A stretch of DNA of 64,000 bases. It comes from Auxenochlorella pyrenoidosa (Eukaryota > Chlorophyta > Trebouxiophyceae > Chlorellales > Chlorellaceae). The DNA lies in contig KQ481983.1 in assembly GCA_001430745.1 (NCBI GenBank), positions 3,238,607 to 3,302,606 on the forward strand, given 5' to 3'. Shown one piece after another: positions 1 to 10,300 of this stretch (positions are counted from its first letter, which is position 1; each line of letters starts with the position of its first letter). A program made the position numbers and the translations under genes. A model generated the notes under the pieces. The model did no database searches. It was not told the origin of the DNA and saw nothing but the letters and a program-made list of their open reading frames with translations.

Positions 1-1380
1 CGCGGCCTCAAGAGCTGGGAGCCCGGAAACCTGGAGCTCCGCACGCAGCAGGAGGAGCAGCAGCAGGCAGAGGGGGAGCAGCGAGAGCAGCAGGGCGCGG
101 CGGCAGCCGGCGCGCCGCCGGCGACGTTTGAGGAGCTGCTGGCACAGCTGCCGGGGCTGCAGCGTGCGATGCGGGACACGGCGCAGGAGCGGTCGGGGCT
201 CATCCAGGCGCCGGAGCGCGACCCCTGGACCCCTGACCAGCCCTTCCGCTACCCGCGGCTCGAGGAGCCGGTGCTGAGCGAGTGGGACCTGCGGGCCAAG
301 ATGGAGAAGAGGCGGCGGCAGCAGCTGGCGCGCGAGGGTGGGTGGCCTTCGCGCTCCGGGCGTGGCTCGGCCGCAGCTGACCGGGTCCTGCCCTGCACGC
401 AGTGCTTGCAAGCAGCAGTTGCGGTGGAGCGGCCCAGCGGGCGCAGCCGGGCGCCCCCTGCGCTCACGCACTGCTGCCGCGCCCCCTGCGGCTCTCCAGG
501 CCTGGCACATGGGCCTCTCCGAATGTTCCAGCCCGGTCTGCCTTGCTCGCCCTTCCCCGGCCCTGCAGCCTGGAACGCGCGGCGCGCCGAGGTGGGGCTC
601 TACCCCTCGCTGGGCGCCGACTGGCGCAGCGACGTGCGCTGCCAGCAGACGGGCGACCCCACCGACCCCACGTACCGGGAGTGGACGCACAAGGAGATCT
701 GGGACCTGATCACCCTCAACGGGCAGAACGCCGACCCGCGGGAGGTGGCGCTGTGGGTGCGCGACCCCGAGGAGATTGCGGGTGCGTGGTGGCGGGCGGC
801 GCCGGCGCGCACGGGGGCTGCCATTGCCCGCGGGTGGCGGGGCAGCCGTGGCTCGAGCGCCACAGCAAGGGGCCATGTTGTGTGGTGGAAGCAGCAGCGT
901 GTGACAGGGCATGCATGCGCCGCTGGGCAGACTGGTGGAGGAATCCCAGACTGCGGCCGGCTTACAATGCGGGTCGTGGAGCAGTGTGCTGCTCTGCTGC
1001 TTGCAGGCAGGCAGCCCCAAGCGTGCATGCCTCACCTCCCTGCCACCAGCGCTCCCAGGCGCTCGCTCTCGGCCCACCTCTGTCTCGACCACCCCATCAA
1101 CAGTGCTTCCCACTCCTCTTGCCCCCCTCCCCCGCCCGCAGACGCCCCTGCCCAGGGCGGCAAGTACACCATGGACCCCGAGGAGTACTTTGAGTCGGTG
1201 GGGGCGCTCATCAATGAGGACGAGCTGGCGGCCATCGCGGGCAGCGCGGGCAGCGCTGACGGCGACGCCGACGGCGCCTCGCTGCTGGCGGCAGAGTTCA
1301 GCGACTTTGACGACGGGCTAGGCGACTACGACGCCGACTACGGTGCTGCCGCCGGCGGCGGCGACGACGACGACTTCTGA
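1..1380 (+). CDS. Unrecognised protein with acidic C-terminus (3' part only)
   Basis: The 5' end lies outside the window. Exons are 1-337, 569-781 and 1142-1380; both introns are GT-AG and both junctions keep phase, giving 262 visible residues before a TGA stop. The first exon is rich in Gln and Glu. The middle exon carries the most protein-like stretch, including WTHKEIWDLITLNG and a following DPREVALWVRDPEE. The tail is strongly acidic, with repeated Asp ending in GGGDDDDF. I do not recognise the family. An acidic tail and a WD-rich short motif occur in some plastid nucleoid proteins, but that is only a guess. A TGTAA signal lies about 100 bases downstream. The reading frame and splicing are well supported; the function is unknown. 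Confidence 0.72.
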   Translation, partial: RGLKSWEPGNLELRTQQEEQQQAEGEQREQQGAAAAGAPPATFEELLAQLPGLQRAMRDTAQERSGLIQAPERDPWTPDQPFRYPRLEEPVLSEWDLRAKMEKRRRQQLAREGGWPSRSGRGSAAADRVLPCTQCLQAAVAVERPSGRSRAPPALTHCCRAPCGSPGLAHGPLRMFQPGLPCSPFPGPAAWNARRAEVGLYPSLGADWRSDVRCQQTGDPTDPTYREWTHKEIWDLITLNGQNADPREVALWVRDPEEIAGAWWRAAPARTGAAIARGWRGSRGSSATARGHVVWWKQQRVTGHACAAGQTGGGIPDCGRLTMRVVEQCAALLLAGRQPQACMPHLPATSAPRRSLSAHLCLDHPINSASHSSCPPPPPADAPAQGGKYTMDPEEYFESVGALINEDELAAIAGSAGSADGDADGASLLAAEFSDFDDGLGDYDADYGAAAGGGDDDDF

Positions 1381-1483
1381 GCGCCCTGCGCTGCGCATGT
1401 GCGCACGCGCTGGCATGAGCAGTTTCCATGCGCCGCACCACGATGCAGCCGCGCTGATCCCGCGCTGGTCGCCCACGTGGCCG

Positions 1484-1488
1484 TGTAA
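1484..1488 (+). terminator. TGTAA poly(A) signal
   Basis: TGTAA is the known chlorophyte polyadenylation signal. This copy lies 104 bases after the stop codon of the gene at 1-1380. Confidence 0.5.
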
Positions 1489-1641
1489 GCTGCGGGGTGC
1501 ATGTGCACAGAAGTGCGCCCAAGGCAGTCAGCATGCTGCACGATCGCGAGTTGGAGCAAGCACAGAGGGGCTGTGCCAGCCGTGAAGCAAGCCAGGGTGT
1601 AGTGCACGTCGCCTTCCAGTGGTCCACTGTTGTGCCAAGGT

Positions 1642-1646
1642 TTACA
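1642..1646 (-). terminator. TGTAA poly(A) signal (minus strand)
   Basis: TTACA on the plus strand is TGTAA on the minus strand, about 170 bases beyond the stop of the gene at 1818-2759. A second copy overlaps that stop codon itself. Confidence 0.4.
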
Positions 1647-1817
1647 GAGTGTGACATAAGAGTGGAAGCTTGCTTTCAAAACCCGCGGTATGCCAGGTGG
1701 TTGCTTGCTTGCCATGAGTTCACAGGCGCAGGGCGAATCAGCAGCACATTCTCCACATCATGCGATATGACTTTTCAATGCTTGAGAGCAGGCAAGACAA
1801 CAGAAGGCAGAGGCTGC

Positions 1818-2759
1818 TTACAGGCCCATGCCCGCAGTTTGCTGCACCTGCACGCAGGGCACGAACAGAGGGTGCCGATAGGCGCTCAGAGAGCAAGGGA
1901 TGCAGCTCCTGCAACGCCCTGGGCAGCAGCGCACACATGCCGTCAACGCTGCAACAGGGCGCAGCAGGCACTGCACGACCATCCACTTAAGGGCCAGGCA
2001 GCCAGGGGCGCAACTCACCAGCTGGAGCGCCTGCAGCTCCTGCAGCAGCCGCTTCTCAGCAAAGGCTCGCATTAGTGGCTGGTTGGCGGGCAGGTTGACA
2101 GACAGCGCCACCGACTGCCGCACACGTTTGGCTGCAGAGGGGGGTATGTGCACAGCAGGGAAACATAAGACAAATCTTGTCAGGCACGCGGCGTGCAGCT
2201 GCGGCCGCACTTCCTGACCAGGCGATTGCGTATTTGGCGTGCCAAGCCAGGTTGTGCACAGCATTGGATTGCTGCTGCGCAGGCTGCGCACCAATCCGCT
2301 GCGCCATGCTGGTGAGGTCTTCGTCGGCGGCGCCTGGCCCGGGCAGCAGAGAGGTGGCCGCCGGGACGGGGTCCTGCACGAAATATGGAGTGCAAGACTT
2401 GAGAGCCAAGAATCTGACCAGTGGGCAACTGACCCAACTGAGTGGATTATCCATTTGCTGGACCAAAGTGTTGCAGCAATGGCGAAGGCAGCACCACGCA
2501 GTGCTTCACACTTACAGCCGCCGGCCGGCGGCAAGCGCACCAGTCGTGTGGGCGTTGCGAGGCACAGACTGGCCAGGCGGGGTGGCGCAGTCCCCACCCA
2601 CGCAAATATCTGGCGCTGCAGAACTACAAGCTGGAAGAAGAGCTGCTGCTGTTCTTGATAAATTGCACTGAAGGTGTGCTGCACGAGGCCAGGCGACGGC
2701 GAGCCAGCCCCGCCGCCAGGGCCACTGGGAGTTGCCCGTTCTGCAGCGGCTGCTGCCAT
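1818..2759 (-). CDS. Small hypothetical protein, 155 aa
   Basis: Minus-strand exons are 2759-2598, 2373-2211, 2131-2019 and 1847-1818. All three introns are GT-AG and the phase is kept throughout, giving 155 residues. The start is the ATG at 2759, followed by an Ala/Gly/Pro-rich N-terminus. Residues from about 25 form a likely helix containing the motif FSAIYQEQQQLFFQLVVLQR. The C-terminal part contains SVALSVNLPANQPLMRAFAE and a Gln/Leu-rich helix. I recognise no domain. The helical, heptad-like character suggests a small coiled-coil subunit of some complex, which is inference. The second donor (after 2211) is the least certain junction. The last exon is only 30 bases, so it could be missed or wrong. 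Confidence 0.5.
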   Translation of the reverse strand: MAAAAAERATPSGPGGGAGSPSPGLVQHTFSAIYQEQQQLFFQLVVLQRQIFAWVGTAPPRLASLCLATPTRLVRLPPAGGCKCEALRGAAFAIAATLWSSKWIIHSVGSVAHWSDSWLSSLALHISCRTPSRRPPLCCPGQAPPTKTSPAWRSGLVRSLRSSNPMLCTTWLGTPNTQSPGQEVRPQLHAACLTRFVLCFPAVHIPPSAAKRVRQSVALSVNLPANQPLMRAFAEKRLLQELQALQLVSCAPGCLALKWMVVQCLLRPVAALTACVRCCPGRCRSCIPCSLSAYRHPLFVPCVQVQQTAGMGL

Positions 2760-3369
2760 CTCGCTCTCACTGCGCGTCGCAGCCCTGTTGCTCAGTGCGA
2801 AGGGAAGAGACAGCGCGCCTACCCCTCTTTGCGGCAATTGATCGCTCGCGAGCTTTCCTTGAGCAAGTTGGACGAGGTGGCCGATCACACCAGTGCTGAA
2901 GAAACAATCAATGGACACAGCAGAGCTGCGGTGCCAGCAGTATTGCCGCTGTGCGCCGCTCCGCAATGAGGGGGGCAACAGCGCTCCTGCCCTCAAATGT
3001 GGGACCTTGCAGCCACCCCAGCTTGATGCACAAGCAGCTCTGATCCAATTGCATACATATTGTTGCGCAGCCACTGCAAACTTTCTGACGCCCTTGTACA
3101 ACAGTGCATGGCCGCAGGGTGTGCGCACAGGCATACTGCTCCTGTGGTGCCTTCTCCCATCAGTGCTCTCCAACCTTGGGCTCACAAATCGATTAAACGA
3201 TGTGGCTTGGTAATATGAGCAAGAAGCGGCATCAGGGAAGTTCTAGCTTAGCAGGGGGCTGATGGAGGGAGCAAGGGAACTGCCGGTGGGTCACGAATTG
3301 CAAGGTCAGACGTCACTCGGTTGCAATGTGGGGTTGATGGATTTGATGCGAAGTGCTGCGCGGCACGCG
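2760..3369. other. Intergenic region
   Basis: This lies between the start of the small gene at 1818-2759 and the stop of the phosphatase gene, both on the minus strand. It probably holds the promoter of the former and the 3' UTR of the latter. I see no supported gene. Confidence 0.5.
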
Positions 3370-5200
3370 CTACCCCGCGTGGACGCCCGCCAGCGCCGCC
3401 AGGTTTGGCACCACGCAATGCGGCAGCTCATGCTGCTCCGCCGCCGCCAGCGCCGCCTCTGTCGTCACCCCCGTCAGCGGCAGCGCCGTCTTCAGGCCGC
3501 CCGCCCGGCCCAGCGCAATGTCGGTGTCCAGCCGGTCGCCCACGATGAGGGCCTGGTCGGGGCGCAGGCCGTACTGATCACACAGGAAGGGCAGCAGCCA
3601 GGGGCCGCCCTTGCCCACGTTGAAGGCCGGCCGGCCCGTCGCCGTCTCGATGGAGCGCACGATGCAGCCGGTGCCGGGCATCATCCTGCCGTTGCCTGCA
3701 AGGGCGGCCGCAGCCCGGCGGGCAGGTGCGTCGGCGCTGCAAACACATGGCGCAGTGCAAGCCTGTGCAGGCGAGCTGGCGGCAAACAGCCTGGTCGGGA
3801 GCTTGGCTGTCGATGCGCAGTGCATCTGCGAGCATCCCCTGCCTCACCCATGTTGTCAGCAGAGTCGAGGTTGGTTGCCACAAAGTGGCAGTCTGGCAGC
3901 TCGAGCAGCAGCGCGGACGCCAGGCACAGCTTGCCATAGCTGAACGTGGGGTCCCTGCAGACAGGGAAAGGCAGAAAGACACTTGCACCCCCATGCAACG
4001 TGACAGAAGTCAAGTCGCTGTTATGCCCAACACCTCCGTCACCAAGGCAGCAGTAGCAGGAGGGTAGCAAGGCGTCTGTTGACCACCGCACGCCGGCTGG
4101 GGGTGGCAATGCACAGGCACAGGTGCAACGATAGTGATTGCCAGCAGGTCGCTGCCGCCGGCTGCGCCTCACCAGCCCACCACCACCGCCCCGATCGCGG
4201 GGTCCAGCCGCAGGCCGCCAAACCCCTCTGCCGACCACGCCTGCTCCAACGCCGCCAGCTCGCCGCCGCTGCTGCCGCCGCCCGCGTCCGCATCGCTGCT
4301 GCCGTCGCTGCTGCTGCACAGCTGCTCCCAGGTGCAGTAGTCGATGCCCGCCTCCTCCATCTCGTGCGCCATGCCCGCTGTGCCCAGCACCAGCGCGCGC
4401 CGGTCAAAGCCGATGGAGGCCAGGTAGGCGGCGGCTGCGTACGAGGTGGGCACCACCTCCTCGGGGGCGGCCTGGATGCCCAGCGCCGCAAACTTGCGCA
4501 GGTACTGCCGCCGCGACTTGCTGCTGTTGTTGGTGAGGAAGAGCAGGCGCAGGCCGCGCTGGCGCAGGCGCTGCAGGGCCTGCACGGCAGGGAAGCTTGG
4601 CGGCGAGGGGAGGTGGCGGCGGCTGCACATTCTGGTGCAGACATACAAAGCAGGATGCAAAGCCGTCAGCATGTCCACATGACCCCCATGGCGTGCTCAC
4701 CTCGATGGTACCAGGCAGCAGCTCCATGCCCCGCCAGAGCACGCCGTCACAGTCAAGTAGCACGGTGCTCACGCCCTCCCACAGCTGCTCCAGCTCCTTG
4801 CCATCAGCTGCTGTGAGGCGCTGCGCCAACGCAGGCTCGCCGCCTGCACAAGAAGCCGACGCGGCAAGCGGACACGGTCCCTGAGCAGGGAGCCTGTACC
4901 TCTGCTAGGTGGATGGCAGTTGGAGCAGCATGGACAATTTGTGCGGCACAGGGCTTCACCAGCAGCTGGGTGCTGCCACGGCGGCAAGAGCAAGGCGGCA
5001 GAGGGCGGCAGCGGCGACAGCAGGCCGGTGGCGGAGCTGAGCCTGCTGTGAGGGCGGCTCCCAATCAGCGCGATCGCCATCGCCTCACCTACTGCTCCAG
5101 CTTGCGCTGCCGGCGCTTGTGCTGCGCTCCTGACCGTCATCCTGTGCTGCCGGCGGCACGGGAGGGAAGCGTGGCAAATTGATGCGGAAGCGCAATGCAT
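3370..5200 (-). CDS. PGLP1: Phosphoglycolate phosphatase, HAD superfamily, plastid
   Basis: The enzyme hydrolyses 2-phosphoglycolate made by Rubisco oxygenation, the first step of photorespiration, in the chloroplast stroma. Exons are 5200-5089, 4843-4701, 4579-4173, 3954-3848 and 3695-3370, all GT-AG with phase kept, giving 364 residues. The HAD catalytic motif I is VLLDCDGVLWRG in exon 2. Motif II is LFLTNNSSKS in exon 3, and motif IV is VGDRLDTDIALGRAGG in the last exon. GRPAFNVGKGGPW also matches the family. About 40 N-terminal residues rich in Ala, Ser and Arg look like a transit peptide. I chose the ATG at 5200; the ATG at 5140 would shorten the protein by 20 residues. Exon 3 has a Ser/Gly/Asp-rich insert in the cap region. 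The identification is secure; the exact start is less so. Confidence 0.93.
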
Positions 5201-6070
5201 TCCGAGCACCTGACCTTTCAAATCCACGCAGGGAACTGGCCCATGCCCTGTTGCAAGTATGCAGACGTCTTGGCGCACTGCTGGCGGTTCTCACGTAGCA
5301 CAGGTTTACTTCCCCACAGATGAGCTAGCCCCAGGCGTGCAGTGCATTACAGATGCTATTTGCCTGCACAGCTAGAGACTGAATAGCATTCACAGGAGTT
5401 GGACAAGAATCCATGCATGTCGGACACGCTTGCCCCTGTCATGCGAGGTGAGCCGTCAGCATATGCATCCTCTGCTCTTCGCCACTCATCAGACGGCAAC
5501 CCTTGCAATTTGCTCCTGCTCATATCCCTGTGCAGCTGAAATCACTGGCCTGCATCTGCACTTGGCACTGCATCCAATACACCAGCTGAAATGTGGCCGA
5601 ACAGGTCGACACAGAGCATGCAGCGCCCTGAACGCGTTATGTCCGGTTCCTCGCCACAGTACAGCAGCACACGCCCTGCTGCAGGGTCGCCCTGGCTGTT
5701 GCGCTATTGGTGTTTAAAGGCTCGATGTTCTGAGCCAAAATTCAACTTCTGGTCCAAAATACACAGGCTGCAAGCCAACCGTCTTAAGGGTTTGTACTAA
5801 AAAGAAAGAGAGAAGGCCAAAGCAACGGCAAGTCCCCGGCTGGCCGCAACCCAGCATAGCAGTTAGCAGAAGGGCACCCAGAGTTGCGTCATGTAAGGAA
5901 GGAAGGGAGTTACATACATCTAGGCTGCTGCGTAACACCCCCTCCACCTGTATCCCTATGAGTGGGCCAGCTGGGCAGCCTGCAGGTTGCCTCTGTCAAG
6001 GGTATTCGGTGCATGCGGGGCGGGGGCAGTTTGGTCCCCCCAGGTGGTAGCAAGTTTGGAGGGGCGCCGC
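5201..6070. other. Intergenic, promoter side of the phosphatase gene
   Basis: No coding region is supported here. The sequence around 5720-5830 is notably richer in A and T than the surroundings, as expected for untranslated or promoter DNA in this genome. Confidence 0.45.
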
Positions 6071-6146
6071 CTATCTGCGAAAAGGGCTGCAGGTGACGCA
6101 CAGCCCTGCAATGCAGCAGTCGCTGCAGTCGTCGTTGGAAGAGCAC
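6071..6146 (-). CDS. Cys-rich terminal exon of a possible secreted protein (partial)
   Basis: A good acceptor (pyrimidine tract then CTGCAG) precedes a 76-base minus-strand frame that encodes CSSNDDCSDCCIAGLC and ends at a stop after TCSPFRR. Its six cysteines are spaced much like the Cys-rich tail of the large secreted protein at 7313-14737, which has CTSDGQCQSGNC. The upstream exons would lie in 6147-6409 or in the gap. An unspliced 93-residue frame, 6352-6071, is an alternative. This may be the end of a tandem relative of the neighbouring gene, but the evidence is thin. Confidence 0.3.
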
Positions 6147-6380
6147 CTGCAGACGGGTGGGTCAGCATGAGCAGCCAGCCAGTGGGGCCCCGACCGGGGA
6201 TGCAGAGAGGCAGCTGGACGAGCGGCCCCGCCGCCAACACGCCAAGGAGCCCGTTTAGCCCTATCAGCGCTCGTGCCGCCAACAGGCCAGGTGCAGGAGC
6301 CTGAGATGGGAGGACTCCGGTCCATGCAGCTGTTCATTGCCCCTTCTCTCAATCACCCCCCATCAACACGAGGTGCGCAG

Positions 6381-6409
6381 TTGGGGTGGGGTGGGGTGGG
6401 GTGGTGTGT
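6381..6409 (+). repeat. GGGGT tandem repeat at edge of assembly gap
   Basis: Four to five GGGGT-type units run directly into the block of N. Such G-tracts can form G-quadruplexes and often stop sequencing, which likely explains the gap. Confidence 0.7.
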
Positions 6410-7263
6410 NNNNNNNNNNNNNNNNNNNNNNNNNNNNNNNNNNNNNNNNNNNNNNNNNNNNNNNNNNNNNNNNNNNNNNNNNNNNNNNNNNNNNNNNNNN
6501 NNNNNNNNNNNNNNNNNNNNNNNNNNNNNNNNNNNNNNNNNNNNNNNNNNNNNNNNNNNNNNNNNNNNNNNNNNNNNNNNNNNNNNNNNNNNNNNNNNNN
6601 NNNNNNNNNNNNNNNNNNNNNNNNNNNNNNNNNNNNNNNNNNNNNNNNNNNNNNNNNNNNNNNNNNNNNNNNNNNNNNNNNNNNNNNNNNNNNNNNNNNN
6701 NNNNNNNNNNNNNNNNNNNNNNNNNNNNNNNNNNNNNNNNNNNNNNNNNNNNNNNNNNNNNNNNNNNNNNNNNNNNNNNNNNNNNNNNNNNNNNNNNNNN
6801 NNNNNNNNNNNNNNNNNNNNNNNNNNNNNNNNNNNNNNNNNNNNNNNNNNNNNNNNNNNNNNNNNNNNNNNNNNNNNNNNNNNNNNNNNNNNNNNNNNNN
6901 NNNNNNNNNNNNNNNNNNNNNNNNNNNNNNNNNNNNNNNNNNNNNNNNNNNNNNNNNNNNNNNNNNNNNNNNNNNNNNNNNNNNNNNNNNNNNNNNNNNN
7001 NNNNNNNNNNNNNNNNNNNNNNNNNNNNNNNNNNNNNNNNNNNNNNNNNNNNNNNNNNNNNNNNNNNNNNNNNNNNNNNNNNNNNNNNNNNNNNNNNNNN
7101 NNNNNNNNNNNNNNNNNNNNNNNNNNNNNNNNNNNNNNNNNNNNNNNNNNNNNNNNNNNNNNNNNNNNNNNNNNNNNNNNNNNNNNNNNNNNNNNNNNNN
7201 NNNNNNNNNNNNNNNNNNNNNNNNNNNNNNNNNNNNNNNNNNNNNNNNNNNNNNNNNNNNNNN
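6410..7263. other. Assembly gap (854 N)
   Basis: Unsequenced. The flanks are a GGGGT array on the left and a short CA repeat on the right. A minus-strand gene ending near 6071 may run into it. Confidence 0.95.
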
Positions 7264-7312
7264 TGCGCGCACACACACATCAGCAAGCAGGACCTCCTGG
7301 CCTTGCAGCGAC

Positions 7313-10300
7313 TCACTGGCCACAGTAGCCCCCACCGGTGCCGCCGGTCACGCAGTTGCCAGACTGGCACTGGCCGTCGCTGGTGCAGCCGGGAGCGCCG
7401 TTGGGCAGCTTTGGCAGGCAGAAGGCGCCGCCGATGAGGGGCTGCGAGAAGCAGGCCTGGTTGGACGCGCAGTTGCTGTCGGCGGAGCAGCGGGTGGGTA
7501 TGGCGACCAGCTGGCCGTTGAGGTCAATCACCGTGCGGAAGGTCCGGGAGCCCCGGGGCATCTGCAGGGCATGGCACGGCAGGGCGCGGCGCGGTCGGGG
7601 CCTCGGAGGCCTGCAGAGCACCTGCGCTGCACATGGGCTAGGCGGCGTACCGCTTGCAGCACCGAGGCACGCTGCCTCACGGCAGCGGGGTTGTGTCTGG
7701 GGGATGGGGCTGGGCACTGCTGGGCAGGCACGCCTCACCGTCAGGTACACGCCCACCACAGCGCTAGAGGAGGCGCTGACGCCGGCGAGCTTGAGGAGGT
7801 TGGCGACCTGCGGCGGAGCAGGGGCACGGGAACAGCCGGGTGCAACCTGGTACGCAAGTCTGCGGTCCAAGCAGAAGGCCTCTGGTGGCGAGGTGTGGCA
7901 AGCCCGGACACCGGGCGGTTAGCCTGGGCAGTGGAGTCAGTGGGGGGCTGCCCTGCCCGCCCCCTCACCGCGCTGGGGATCTTGAAGCCGGCGCCGGCGC
8001 CGGCCCGCAGGCGCACGCCGCCGCCTGCCGGGCTGGCAAACACATCCATGGACAGACTGGCTGCAGCGAAGTTGCCCGACAGGAAGTCGTCCAGGATGCC
8101 GCCCACTGCCGGCACGGCCGAGATGAGCTTGTTGACGCTGACGGCGTTGGACAGGTGGATCCACACCTTGTCGTTCTGGACAGCGCATATGGCGGTCACG
8201 GTGCCCAGGCCCCTGCAGGCCAAGGGGGCAGCAAGGGCCGGCACCAAAGGGGCGTGCTGAAGCATCCCTGCTGCTGTGGACCTGGGGCAAAGCAGGCAAG
8301 AAGTGTGCACCCCGGCGCAGCAGCGGGACCATGGCCATCACACAGCAGCAGAGCAGGCATGCATGCATGCAGGCAGGCAGGCAGCTGTTCGTCTGCTTGC
8401 TGAATTGGCATCCCGTGCACCTGAGGTCGATGGTGACATCCCCCACGAGCACCAGCTTGGGGGCCACCGTCACTTTGATGAGCACCGTCACCGGGTTGGT
8501 GTACCTGACCATGACGTAGCCATCAGAGCTGCACATTGAACAACCGTGGCCATGCGCACTGCACTAAGAACTGCGAATACAACAGCACCCGGGCGCGGTG
8601 GATTAAAGTCGAGGCCCAACAAGGGCAGAAGGGCCACTGCGAGGCTTCCCAGGCGCCCAGTGCCCGGAAGGCCTGAGGCTCCGGCCCCATGCCATTGGAT
8701 GCCATTGCACCTGAACCCGATCGCAATGTAGCTAGTTATGCCGAATGTCCCGCCAACGCCGCCCGCCACGTAGACATGCCCGGACAGGAAGGAAAGGCCC
8801 TGGTCCGTGCCTGCAGCAGTGGCCAGGCTTGGCAAGTGCAGGCCGCTCGGCCTGCAGCTAAGCAAGGCTGCACCTGAACATCTCCAGAACGGCTCTCCAG
8901 AGCCCTGGCCGCCACGCTGGTGGCGCAGCTCTGCCGTGGGCCTCACCTCGGGATGTCTGCCCAATGGTGGGCGTCCACACAGAGGATGTGGGGTCGGGCA
9001 CCTTGAGGGTGCCCCTCTGCAAGGGCGGGCGGGGCGTGCAAGGTGCAGGCACATGGGCAGGCACGTGCGGGGCATGAGCGCCTCTGTGCCCACACTTGGT
9101 CCCTGCAGGTTGGCAGCTGGCCTGCGCTGTGAAGCACTGGGGGCATGCGCAGCACACCTTGGAGAAGCCAAACGCGTCCAGCTGCACGTCGACCTTGACG
9201 TACTGCCCCACCGGGAAGCTGATCTTCAGGAAGTTTATGCCTGCATGTGGTGGTGGTGGTGACGAGTGTGCAGGGGGATGCGGCGGGGGCGGCATGGTGG
9301 ACTGCGGGCCCACAACCTTGATGCCGCGCATGGGCAGGGCTGCACTCGAGGGAGGCCGGCCTCATGCTGGGCAAGCGCGCCAGCCGTACCATCACCCTCT
9401 ATCAACGCCAAGCTAACTGGTGCACAGCACTCGGATGCGGCGCGCATGGCCCGGCCTGCTGCGCTCTGCCAGCATGCTCTGGCCCACGACATGCAGTGCG
9501 TCGTGCATGTCACGCATCGTGCATGCTCTGTCGCGCAGCACTGGCACTTGCCCATGAGGACATCCACATCGGGGGAGCAGGGGTTGACAGCAATGCACAG
9601 GGCGGGGTCCAGCACGCCGTTGACCATCAGGCTCAGCGAGGACTTGAGGCCTGTGAACACAGCCTTCAGGTCGTCGGGCAGGCTGTTGAACAGCGGCGAG
9701 TTGAGGAACACAGACAGCCTGCAGGTGTGCCAAGAACAGAGCAGGTTAGCTGCAGCAAGGGTTGTGGCTTGTTGTGGGCCTCGTAACATGCACAGCGCAG
9801 CACCTTGGCAGCACTCCAAACAGGTAGGAGTTGGCCGGGTTGATGGGCGCCTTGCTGCAGGCGGCAAACATGCTGCCAAGGTTGGGATCGGATGCCAGGG
9901 CGATGGCCTGCAGGGTGGAGGGAGAGGTCTTCAGCCTTTCACCCCCTATGGAAGCACTTGAGGTGCAGTCTTAAGCCGGCAGTATGCTTGCAGCCACAGT
10001 TAACTTCTTGCTGTGTATGGCCGCACACGGTTGCCATGACGGGTGTTCTTCAACACTGACCGTGGAGCCATTCAGCACTGGCACGGTGCAGTTCACCAGC
10101 TCTGGTGGCAGCACAGTCTGCGCCCTGCGGACACAGCGCGGTTGTGGCGGTGGGGGTGTTCGCGTTGGGTGTTGGCAAGGCGGGGTGGCAAGCAGTGCAC
10201 AGTGCAAGAGGGGCAGCCTGCATGTGGATGGTATGCGGTGACGCTGCTGCAAGTGCATCGTAGCTCACAGCGTGAAGAAGTCGTTGAAGGGGAGGCGGTA

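Larger units (their letters stand above)
1381..1817. other. Intergenic, convergent 3' regions
   Basis: This stretch separates the ends of two convergent genes. It holds candidate poly(A) signals for both strands and no coding region that I can support. The open frames here lack splice support and have low-information composition. Confidence 0.6.

Noticed and set aside
1818..3185. 455-residue open frame on the minus strand
   Set aside because: It runs through splice sites that give a better multi-exon model. Most of it is Cys/Arg/Ala-rich noise typical of GC-rich introns read through.
6381..6409. GGGGT array as a telomere or subtelomere
   Set aside because: It is only a few units, is internal, and does not match the TTTAGGG-type repeat expected for green algae. 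It is better read as a simple repeat.
6273..8260. Several long open frames spanning 6273-8260
   Set aside because: They consist mainly of N from the gap and have no supported protein sequence at either end.
9971..10060. Stop codon after LTVAASILPA as the end of a separate gene
   Set aside because: A donor at ACG|GTCAGT just upstream joins in phase to the next exon, and there is no room for a promoter before the following exons. One gene is preferred.
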